A stretch of 64,000 nucleotides of DNA, taken from contig CM030711.1 in the NCBI GenBank assembly GCA_017979445.1, positions 6,789,221-6,853,220 on the forward strand, given 5' to 3'. A program made the position numbers and the translations under genes. The notes under the pieces are model-generated. The model searched no databases and was not told where the DNA came from. It saw only the letters and a program-made list of their open reading frames with translations. Position 1 is the first letter of the stretch; every line of letters starts with the position of its first letter. This stretch comes from Akebia trifoliata (taxonomy: Eukaryota > Streptophyta > Magnoliopsida > Ranunculales > Lardizabalaceae). Positions 50,001-60,093 of the stretch are shown piece after piece.

Positions 50001-51009
50001 GCATTTTGATTCATTTTGATTATTTATTAATAACGGTTTTAGAGAATTGTTTATATATTTTTTCTTGTGGATTCAAGGTTTTCTTTAAGAAAATAATAAA
50101 TCAATTTTCCTTTGTTTAGAGCTTGAGAACACCATTGTTACACATTCTTCAATTCTTACTTTTTAATTCTTCAAAGGACTCTTAATCAATTTTAAAATTT
50201 TGAGAATTTTTCTTGGATGCCTATCGAGTCTAGTCAATTCAGTGACTCATAAACTTGGTGAGTCAATAAAATATTAATTTATCCATTTACTATTTTAGGG
50301 GAAAATATACAAGATATAATACATAAAAGTCGGCCAGATTTTGCATCTGATTCAATGAGTATACACATCAACTCGATAAAATATAGAGTCACCATAAATT
50401 TCTATCTAGTCAAGCTGACTCGGTGGGTTCAAATTTGGCTCTCTGAGTTTGAAAATTATGATCCCAACTTTGAGTTTGGGTCCATTGGTCCTAACTTTAT
50501 GAAGCAAACACTTTTCATTGCATGTTGAAGATCTATTGAACAATTGAGGGGAGCCCACAATAAATAATTCACTCAAGTGTTCCAATAAGTTACATCCCCA
50601 AGTGGGCAAGTTACATTTTCCAAAGACACAAATATACCTATATCCCACACCTTTCAACTTTTTCTTTTATTATTCTTTTATTTAGTCCTCTTTGCATTAT
50701 TAAATTGAGAAAGGTTTAAGCAGAACCACTAGTTTGGTAATTTTAATTTCAAGAATAACATATCTTAGGGATCAATAAGCTAGCCTCTTTAGAATTTCAA
50801 TTTATTTAATTAAGTATACTTTTTTTAAAGAAAAAAAATAATAGAAAAAGAAAGATTTTTGGTCCCAATCCTAGATAAAGTAGTAACTATAAGTAGGGTA
50901 CTGCCAACTTGTCGGCGGACTTCAATTAATTTGAAATCCTTAAAATGAATTCAAATTAATCAATTTTGATGTCAAGTTAAGAGTTGAATGACGAAATAGA
51001 TTCATGTTT

Positions 51010-51246
51010 TACCTCAAGGGTTTGTCCTAGTTACAAGCCAAGCCTTGATAAGCTCCTCAGGAAGGGTAGGTCTTGTGTTCGAAACCTCACGAAGCTATGA
51101 ATTCTTTGGGGCCACCTTCCAACGTCAGTTGACCTACGACTTTTCAAGGGGGCGGTGCATACGACCGTGGGATTAGTTCCATCCAAAGGGTGGGGATACG
51201 TGCGATATCAAAGAAATAAAGAAAGAAACAAAGAAAAAGAAAAGAA
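51010..51246 (+). mobile_element. SINE (tRNA-derived), complete, 17-bp TSD
   Basis: Flanked by GAAATAGATTCATGTTT (50993-51009) and GAAATAGACTCATGTTT (51247-51263). A-box-like region TCCTAGTTACAAGCC, B box TGTTCGAAACC (51077-51087), interior GGGGCCACCTTCCAACGTCA and CGTGGGATTAGTTCCATCC, and an A-rich GAAA-type tail. A second full copy in opposite orientation is at 61365-61600. Confidence 0.92.
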
Positions 51247-51724
51247 GAAATAGACTCATGTTTAGGGGACCCAATATTTGGGATAAGGTGTAGATGATGT
51301 CATTGATGTGTATCTATAAAAGAAAAATGTTTATATTTCTTGAATTTGTGATTAAGTCCTAGTTATATAATAGTTGTAAATCATGCTTTATGGGTAATCT
51401 TCCAACTGAGGATTTAAGACCCTATTTGATAAATGTTATTCTTTTCAACGTAAAGGTGGGAGAGAGATGATATTAATGATGAAATTTGAATGCTTTAATG
51501 ACATAAAAGAGAAGCTTGAAATTCCAACCACAAATGAGACTACTTGGACATGACCCTCTCCCAATACAAAATCAATCGAAGGCATCCCTTCGCACCTTTC
51601 TTTCTTTTCCTCTTTTTTTCTTGATTGGCTTGCAAATGGCTCAATTCCCCCCTTTTCTTAAAGAAAAAGGGAAAATCTATTTACTCTCTTCACAAATTAT
51701 TATTGAGATAACGATCGATTGTGA

Positions 51725-51960
51725 AAAAACGAAGCAGCAAAGAATAGAAAATCATATACAAAACAACATAATATGATTTACGTGGTTCGACAGTCTGCCT
51801 ACGTCCACTGTTCAGATTGAAATCTAATCACTGTATTCTTTCAAAATTATAGCGAAGAACAGATAATTAATCACACATAAGACTCCTTTGAATTGAGCCC
51901 ACTTCATTTTATAAAAGGTCCCGTACGATATTATCTCTTGAACCATTCTTAGAGGTGTAA
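51725..51960. mobile_element. LTR-like fragment, second copy
   Basis: AACGAAGCAGCAAAGAATAG, TGATTTACGTGGTTCGACAG and TCTGCCTACGTCCACTG match the fragment at 33870-34140. It lies outside the segmental duplication. Confidence 0.55.
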
Positions 51961-52517
51961 GACCAAGTAGCTATGTGGCAAATTGGTCGTTTATATTATT
52001 TAAGCTTTATTTACTATATTGTGGGGTTAGTAGACCCATTTCACATCTTCATCCCCTACTTATTAGAAATTTAGAATGCTTTAAATAGGTTAATCAAGGA
52101 TTAGTCAAACCATCAAAGTTTTGAGACTGTGTTCCAAACCAAACGATTAAATGGTTGATCCATCTTATACACTATTGTTAGGTATTAAAAACCAATCTCT
52201 TGGTTTAAACTCATAGTTCATTTGGTTAATAATGGTATTCAAATCGAATTTTGCATGAGTTTCGAGCACTCAAAAGTAGTGGAGTCGTTGGATGTTAAAA
52301 TATTTATTATCACGTTATCGAAAGTGATCTCTAAAGATTTGTAGAGGTATATATCCAATTAGGTGATCAATTAGAGAGTTGTTAAAGTGGAGAGGTTCAA
52401 CAACTAGGAAGTTTATTATCTCTTATATTTGCACAAATCACAGAGTGAATAAAAGTCTCAATCATTGGTGCCTGTGGACTAGTACTACTAAGAAGTAGTG
52501 AACCACATTAGTTTAGA

Positions 52518-52749
52518 AGTCCTGATAAATGACTGGCCAGGTGGCATACTCAATTGACTCCCTCACGTGACAAGTTTGGGATCCATAGATCTGTCTGCCT
52601 CAGGATACACAGCTCCCTCGGTATACAGCTTTTTTTTATGGGGAAGTGCATCGTGTATCCCGATGTGTACAGATCTATAGTTCACGAACTTATCACATCA
52701 GAGAGTCGATTCATGATTATGCCACCTGGCTAGTCATGATATCAGGACT
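52518..52749. mobile_element. Foldback MITE with about 100 bp arms
   Basis: Left arm AGTCCTGATAAATGACTGGC, CAGGTGGCATACTCAATTGA, GACAAGTTTGGGATCCATAG, ATCTGT; right arm carries the inverses ACAGATCTATAGTTCACGAA, CTTATCACATCAGAGAGTCG, ATTATGCCACCTGGCTAGTC, ATGATATCAGGACT. The loop holds CGGTATACAGC. It is related to the element at 10012-10240. Confidence 0.85.
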
Positions 52750-53408
52750 CTTAGTGTGTCGTATTTCAAACAAGAGCATTATGGTTGCATACCGGTCCCA
52801 AATAAAGTAGAATAGTTACATCAGATTGACAGCCAGTCTAAGTAGCAGACAATAACTATTATTATTTGGGATTTTTCATGTATTACTCTTTGCCATTTGT
52901 TTCTTTATTCCAACAATCTATCTCAAAATGCAGATGAATCGGATCTCAACTCTTAACAATTGGACCACTAGTTTTTACTAGACCAATCTCAAGATATGTT
53001 TAATTAATTATAGAAAGCTTTTTGAAAGGAAAATCTTGGTAATGGTCCCAAAAACTGAAAACTCTTAGAATCTTTTTGAATGGGATATTAAGTTCAAAAC
53101 ATTCTATAGTTAAGAGTATTTATTCATGGACAATGATATCATGCTCCTGATGAGAAGTTAATATAATACTTCTTTAATGCAAACCATTGGATATAATTAA
53201 TAAGGCAAACTTATCTTTTATCAATCTCAATAGTAACCATACATTTTCACAAGAGAAGATGTACACGCCTTTGGTGAGAACCCCCTCCCACCACCACATA
53301 AACCCATAATAAATAGAGCTAATTAATAATCACTTCATGTACATAATCACCAAAGAAATTAAACCTTGGCATAAGGAGAAATTATTATTGAATTATAAAC
53401 CTCCAACT

Positions 53409-53941
53409 TCAATATTTTTTAGAGTTATAACCATTAAAAGATGAGTTAGAAATGCCACTCGATCTATCGGGTTGCCTCTGGGATCGAGTGTTGAATGAAG
53501 TAGCTTTCCCTTGCCTGTTCTTCTTCCTCGGCAAAGACGATTGAGGAATGAAAACTCCAGTTCCCTTGCTTTCTCTTCTACAAATTTGCTCATAAAATGG
53601 AGGAGATGGTGCAGTGGGATGGCGCCCTTGGTTGAAATCCTGTTATATATAATACTTAAACATAGTTAGTTACGGACCCTTTACTTGTCACTGATTCTAC
53701 TTACAAATTGACTTATAATTAACAATAAAAAACACTTGGTAATTAACATGGGTCATGAAAATTCCATTAAAATGTAACATATAGGGATATGTTTGCGGAA
53801 AAAAATAATGATAATGAAGATGAATTAAACCTGGAGAGAAACTGAGGGACAACGTGTGACGGGAACTTCATCGTCGTCCATGATTAGAAGTGTGATTCGC
53901 TTACTCAAATCAGCAAAAAACACATCATCCTCTACTTCCAT
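53409..53941 (-). CDS. Small conserved plant protein of unknown function, two exons
   Basis: Exon 1 53831-53941 (37 codons) and exon 2 53409-53639 (76 aa plus stop) join in phase 0 at CAG|GTTTAA and ..AACAG|GATTTC, giving 113 aa. The N-terminus is acidic (MEVEDDVFFADLSKRITLL, then MDDDEVPV); the C-terminal half is basic and Ser/Asn-rich with FYEQICRRESKGTGVFIPQ followed by PRKKNRQGK, a candidate nuclear localisation signal. There is no signal peptide or membrane segment. I recall similar short uncharacterised proteins in other eudicots, with the FYEQICRRESKGTGVFIP block as the conserved core, but no biochemical role. The acidic-then-basic layout would fit a nuclear regulator or adaptor, which is inference only. 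Start choice: first ATG in frame, 111 nt before the donor; a second in-frame ATG lies 20 codons later. Upstream (54306-54360) is a long CT microsatellite. Confidence 0.75.
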
Positions 53942-54305
53942 GACTAGTACTTGTATGTATGGCTGCTTATAGTATACTAACTTATAATACAAAGCAAAGA
54001 GAATAATGAAAGAAGAGAGTTATCCCTCTTTAGCAATCTATTTTTCCTTTTTTTTCTTTTTTCGATTGAATGGGTATTAATGAGTATTAATAAGAGAAGG
54101 TAGAGGGATGGGTGAGTGAGGGGTTAGTGGGGTCATATAGGCAGTTGGCCAATCTGTCTAAGACCCACACCTCCACAAAAGTCATGAAGTGTATTATGAT
54201 ATTATCCTGTTGGCTAAGAGATGAGGGGTTGCTGGCAAGATATCTAATCCAAGATAGACTTCACATCCCTTACTCACATGGTTGTGAATGCTAGTGAGAG
54301 ATCTC

Positions 54306-54306
54306 T

Positions 54307-54360
<54 letters not shown>
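54306..54360. repeat. (CT)n microsatellite
   Basis: About 27 CT units, about 370 bp upstream of the small unknown gene at 53409-53941. Confidence 0.95.
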
Positions 54361-54362
<2 letters not shown>

Positions 54363-54419
54363 TCTTTTATCCACAATATCTATCTAGATATAGGGAACGA
54401 GGTATAGTTCCCTCCACGT

Positions 54420-57240
54420 CAACAGTCAACTAACTTGTATTTTTGTAGAGTTGCATGATGTTATGAGGTGCCAGTGTTTGAACAGTAGATGAGTGTGGGG
54501 ATCAAAGCAGCACCATCTGATCTCGATCAATACGTTGATCGCGAGGTGTTGGGATTAGGCCTGTTTACTAGCCTGTTAAACAGGCCTGCCCAAAAACATA
54601 AAAAGGTTTAGTGCCTTATATATAGTTATATATAGAATAATATATATTAGGATTAGAATGAAAAAAATACATATATGGAGTGGATTGACTAATCTAAATA
54701 AAAATCTTCAATTGATAAAGAAAGAAAAGAGAAACACGTCATAACATGAATTATTCTTTTATCTTTAAAGTCTATATAGATGGTCCCCTAGAAGCGAAGG
54801 ACTAAATATGAGGCCAAGAATTGGTTGGTTGTAGGTGCAAACAATGAAGTTTTGGTTCGTTGTAGGTGGATGGGTTAGGGATAGTGCTTCTTCTTCGTTA
54901 CTTTTTCAGAGAAGAAATCTAGGATGCTTTAAGACATGGTGAAGTAAGCAAATCCATTTTACTAGCTAGAATGAAAATTAGACCCTATTTTGATTAAAAG
55001 TAGTGTCAAATGACTCTGACAGACAAGTAAATTTAATGTTTTTCTGAAGGTCAAAAATCAATAAAAGCCCGACCGAGGTCCGATATTAAGGTTGGCTTAA
55101 GTTCAACTGACTTTGGCCTGACATGGGTTTGGAATTGGTCTAAGGTACAGTCCTTGCACTATGTGAAAAAATAGCTATGTGAAAAAATAGCTAAATTCGA
55201 TGGACCTTAGCGTCTAATTTACCATTTTTCACGTAATGAGCCCTCTTTTGGGCTCAACGAAATCTAGATCGAACCCACCAATTTACAACCCTAGTCAAGA
55301 TCTGATACATTTAAATATTGTTGTGGAATCAAGACAATTATGTGTGGGATCATGATATAATGATGGAACTTTAGTATCTACATGACTAATCCAACCCTCT
55401 TAGGCATAACAACCTTGACACACTTAAACCCAACAAGAGTAGACCCACCAAAGTAGACTAGGGGCTGTCAATGAATCGGGTTTTGGATCAGTTTGGTACT
55501 GATCCAATAAAAATTTATTATACCCAAACCCAATTTGAATCCAATCGGATATGTCATCTTAAGTCTGAACCCAATTCGATAATATTATTAATAATTTTGA
55601 TTCAATTCGAAAAATCAATATTTTGAATGGGGTTCTGTCCGATTAGCAATGGTTGATTCAAAAAACCAATCGTATAAGTTATCAAAGCAAGATCTTATCA
55701 TATCTTTACGTATAGTCATCGGATTGGAATGGATCAGATTTTGGATATGATCCGATCCACAGACAGTTATAGAATGGGTCCCCATAAAAGTGGGTAGGTT
55801 GTTGGACCACTTCATTAACATCTTCCATCACATTGTGCTTAGTTTCATTAAGCTTGTACTATGATGTCTTTTTAACTGTTTTTAGAGAGAAAAGCTGAGC
55901 TATTGGTGTCAAGTGGTCCACACGGTTTGCTTTCTGGCAAAGGGACCCACACCAATAGGCATCTGTGTTAATGGCTACAACCAAAAAGAAGAAAAATTGC
56001 CGAATTATTATATTATATTATTATTATTCTTTTTTTTTTTCATTAATTTAAAAAAAATGAATTAGTACATAATTTTTCCTGATTTCTTGGAGGGCAATAG
56101 TTGATGGCACGTGAGGGGAGCAATTGTTTTCCCTGATGTCTTGGAGTGGAATAATTGAGGAGAGAGGGAGAAAATTTATTGGTTCTTGAAGAATATTGTA
56201 CTGTAAAGTAGGTCAATGGATAGGTTCTGGGTCTAATAAATTTAGTAGCAATCCAATCCAAACCGAATCCAATATAGTATGTTTAGTGTTTGATATGATC
56301 CAAAGAATCAATACTTCAGATCGATTTTAATCCAATTCGAATCGATTTGATAAAGTATATATGAAATATAAAATAATATACATTACATATCTATACAAAA
56401 TATATAAAAAATAAATCCAAAACTGTGATCTAGACCTAGAGTTATTGGATCGGGATGGATTGAGTTTTGGATCTAATTTGTTCCATTGACAATTGTATTG
56501 TTTATCCACCCCTTTGTGAACTTTAAGGCTGGCAATGGATCAACTTAGACCCAAAATCTGATTCTATAATGTTGCATGTGGGTCAAACATTTGGGTTTTG
56601 ATAAGGATTCGATTTAATATCTCATCAGATGATCAATTGTGGATCAATCATGTTCTAATTCTTTTATTATTTTTTAACTTTTTGCTAGGCAAGCAATGGT
56701 TGGTGGTTCAATGAGTTTTTTGCCCATTTATGGATATTACCATTTTTATTTCGACAATTAAGTTAGTTTAAATTTTAATAATGTAAGAAAGATGAATCGA
56801 ACTCTTTTTCAAACAAAGTTTTTTTTTTTCATCATGACACTATACATTTGGGTCTATAAGCCCCGAATAGCCGAACCAGCTGCATCGAAAAGAGTCAAAA
56901 AGATCATACCTGAGGAACAATCCTAACTACCACGGCACCACCTTCATGGCATCTTTTACCAAGCTTTTAAGTCCTATTCTTAGAATGGGTGGTTAGAATT
57001 TATGGGTAGGTTTGATTTTTTGGTTAGTCATGATTGATTAATCAATTATAGTAGTTGAAGATAAAAAATTAACTTATGAGAAGAGGTCTACCAAAGAAAG
57101 AAACATAACAAAAATTAAAAGAGGGAGCTGTCTAAAATAGTACAAAACTGTAAACGACAAAAAAGCTTAACGACTTTGTCAAGGCTGATGGAGAAATCAA
57201 TGAGTACCCAATACAAAATCCATCAGTCATGAAACCTCAA
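54420..57240. other. Gene-free AT-rich stretch
   Basis: No coding exon seen. It contains a short CACTA-like MITE (55157-55243: CACTATGTGAAAAAATAG left, CATTTTTCACGTAATG right), several GGATC/TTTTGGAT-rich degenerate repeats (55470-55770, 56200-56600) of hAT-like appearance, and a truncated SINE relative near 56690. Confidence 0.5.
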
Positions 57241-57266
57241 ATTCTGAAAGGAAGAGAGAGAGAGAG

Positions 57267-57668
57267 ATGGGTTCCCTTGCAAGTATGATAATTGTTACAA
57301 TTGGGGTGTTGATCATGTCTAGCATGGTCAGTAGCGTTCCCAACACCAACATCACAACGGTACTCTGCAACACGGGCATATACACAAAGGGTGATCCTTT
57401 TGCTATTAGTCTAGCTTATGTTCTTGCCGACTTGGAAGGTGTCACACCATCACGTAAGGGCTACAATTACTACAACATCTCTCCATATCCTAACGCTTTC
57501 GCTTATGGTCATGCGGCGTGTACTCCCACTCTCTCAAGTGTGGACTGCACAACCTGTCTCAGCGCTGCCAAACAGGCCATGCTCAGCACTTGTGATAGCC
57601 GAATTGGGTCTCGATCCCTACTCTACGATTGCACAATTAGATATGAACAATACCCCTTTACTAATTAA
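57267..57668 (+). CDS. Secreted single-DUF26 (Gnk2-homologous) cysteine-rich protein
   Basis: Intronless ORF of 133 aa. Residues 1 to about 23 form a signal peptide (hydrophobic MIIVTIGVLIMSSM), then one Gnk2/DUF26 domain. Six cysteines (C34, C85, C94, C97, C109, C122) include the diagnostic C-x8-C-x2-C at 85-97. The three residues that bind mannose in ginkgo Gnk2 (Asn, Arg, Glu) are all present at N35 (LCNTG), R116 (IGSRS) and E127 (YEQ). Family knowledge: Gnk2 and related small secreted proteins are apoplastic lectin-like antifungal proteins; the domain also occurs in duplicate in cysteine-rich receptor kinases and plasmodesmal proteins. The single domain, lack of a transmembrane segment and stop soon after YEQYPF fit the small secreted class. 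A GA tract lies directly before the ATG (57253-57266), probably in the 5' UTR. There is no kinase domain downstream. Antifungal function is inferred from homology. Confidence 0.9.
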   Translation: MGSLASMIIVTIGVLIMSSMVSSVPNTNITTVLCNTGIYTKGDPFAISLAYVLADLEGVTPSRKGYNYYNISPYPNAFAYGHAACTPTLSSVDCTTCLSAAKQAMLSTCDSRIGSRSLLYDCTIRYEQYPFTN

Positions 57669-57861
57669 CACAAGCTTTGTCTTATCTTTATCATTTTTAT
57701 TGATGTTGGTTGGTGGAAATGAGGGTAAGTTGATGATAATATGGCCAAGCAATGAAATTGTGTGCAAAATTTGTTCCTAGCTAAACCATTTTCAGTATCC
57801 AACTGTTCTTTTGTGCAAAAGGCCCTTTCCTTCATTTCCCTTTTTATTTTTTAAATAATGC

Positions 57862-58017
57862 TAAAGTGACTTCAAAGATTGACCTCATTTCGCACTTTGC
57901 TGATGTGGAAGTGTATACACACCATAGATGCATGTCATCACTACACAAGGGAAAAGCATCTATGGTTCTGTATGGACCTCCATGTCAGAAAAAGAGCGAA
58001 ATGAGGTCACTTCAGCA
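57862..58017. mobile_element. Foldback MITE downstream of the DUF26 gene
   Basis: Left arm AAGTGACTTCAAAGATTGAC, CTCATTTCGCACTTTGCTGA, ACCATAGATGC; right arm GCATCTATGGTTCTGTATGG, GAAAAAGAGCGAAATGAGGT, CACTTCAGC. The arms are about 65-70 bp around a loop of about 25 bp. Confidence 0.8.
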
Positions 58018-59028
58018 TGACTTTTTTCTTTTTTTCTCCTCGTTTGTGTATAGCTGCAATAATGGTTGTATCGTTGGTGGGTGTGTAGTTTGTACGTCCG
58101 CAGTACCAAGAAGGTCCAGGAATGCCCATAAGGACAACGGTACAACCAATATTCCTAATCGATGTTATAAGCTTCCTTAAAAAAATCTAAAATTTCAATG
58201 TAAGTTGAAAATTATTATTTGTAGTAAATTCTATTTTTAATTATTTTGACATTTTACAATTTTGAGAGTGATTCAATCGAGTCTCTTATCTTGAGGTTAT
58301 ATCCAGTTAAAGATACAAAATTCTATCATTTTTTAATGTAAAGTCTGATGTGAAATCTAAACATTTACTAAACTGCAACAATTGAATCATATGAAACTTT
58401 TGCTACATTATGATCAATTGATTTCTTCTCTATTTTTTTCTTGTAGACTAAAGGGTCTATCCTAGAGGATAAGAAGGTGATCCTCACCCCTTATTAGGAA
58501 AATAAATAAATAAACAATTGGACAAGAAAGAATGAAACATTTCTCTGCATCTTTTCATTTCTGATGAGAAACTTTCTCAGATAACAACAATCTACATAGC
58601 TGATATGCTGGATTGCCGAGTCAAATTAACTTCGAAGAAATAGGGCAGTAAGTCAGGGCTCAGTCGAATTGGCTCTCTTCTTACCATTAATATCATCATC
58701 CAAGCTTTTATCTCAAATGATATGAATTGGAACCAGTCCTGAACCAAAATGAGAAAGAAAAAAAGAATTCATTGTAACCAACTTTCAATCTTTCATCTTC
58801 ACTGTATTGTATTATTTTCATCAACCAGTCAGGCAATTTTAACATTGTTTACTGTCCATATAAGAGGCACTGCTTGTGAAAAAACTGTTACAGTGAAGGA
58901 AAGAAATACAAGATCATCATACCAAATTGTTGGGGCATGGCGGAAATAATTTATGTGAAAAGCTCCGTCTTTGTTTCCCGCCACTTTGGATCCAAGTTAA
59001 ATCAGAAGGGAAGGTAGAAGAAGGAAAC

Positions 59029-60061
59029 TCATGCCCCGCCAGCCATATCGACATCTGTAACCCCATCAATTTCCTTGAACACAACTCGCAATTTTCGCAC
59101 ACATGATGTTTTCTTGTCGTTCTTGGTGGTCGTACCAGTCACATGGACAACATCCTTGTGTACTTTACCCATGAGATCGAAAAGAGTAAGACTTAAGTTT
59201 GATCGGGTCATCTCTTCCAAGACTGGTGGTGCTTGCATGTAGAGATTGTTTCCTCGATATGTAACACTCGGTTTTGATAGAAGCAGTTTCGGGTGTTCCC
59301 CAAGTAGTTCGATAAACTGGACAAAATAAATTTAAAGATAAGCATATCCTCACAGGATCTTTAAAAAGAAACTAAGAGAGATCTTCACAATCTTAAATGA
59401 AAACCATTTTGTTAGTTTCTAGGATGTCCTTAGCTGACGAGAAGCATTAAATACAGTGCTGATGCCAGTAAAAACCGATAAGGGCACTTGCAATTTGTAT
59501 CGACGGTCGCTTGGTAATAACATTATATTTATATTAATTAATGGAATGGACTATTTGCACCCACTTTTTTGCTAGTCTCACCCACTTAAATGCTATTCTC
59601 TAATAAATAGAGCAATTACTCACCAAACCCACTTAAAAAAGCCTAATTTTTAGTTCAATAAGAAGATACTGAATTTTTTTGTTTGATAGGACGATACTGA
59701 AAATTTGCATTGAGACTCGGATCCTACTGAAGCTACCTAAAACGACTTGGTAAGAACCTAAGGATTGGGACACTGTAGAAACCTATTGAGTCCTTTTAGG
59801 TAGATTCAGTACAATCCAACCACATCTATGTTGGAGAATTCAGTACTGACCTACCGAAAGAAGCTTCATTTTATTTTATTCGCTAATGAGATTTTCTAAC
59901 TGCTAAATTAGGAGTTGAGGTTTCCACTATCATTGCTAACCTATTTTGCAAGCTCTAAGAGTATTGCTTCTTGTACCACAAAATCCTTGATAAAACCTGA
60001 GTTGAAGCGTACGTAGATGCAAAGAAGAAGAAGAAGAAGAATGAGAAAGAGAGAGAGGTGA

Positions 60062-60093
<32 letters not shown>

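Larger units (their letters stand above)
40371..51080. repeat. Tandem segmental duplication, unit B (about 10.7 kb, internally deleted)
   Basis: Direct copy of unit A. Homology runs 40371-46641 (to A 25250-31525) and resumes near 47014-47026 (A about 36400-36411) to 51080. Between them unit B lacks about 4.86 kb that in unit A holds the RING gene, and instead has about 370 bp of foldback element (46646-47013). It also carries an extra stretch of about 85 bp at 49634-49713, bounded by AATTA on both sides, that is absent at A 39008. Exons are better conserved than introns, but introns are still highly similar, so the event is fairly recent or the copies have been homogenised. Confidence 0.93.

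Noticed and set aside
57866..58180. 104-codon ORF after the DUF26 gene
   Set aside because: It reads through a foldback MITE; no recognisable domain and no splice link to the gene upstream.
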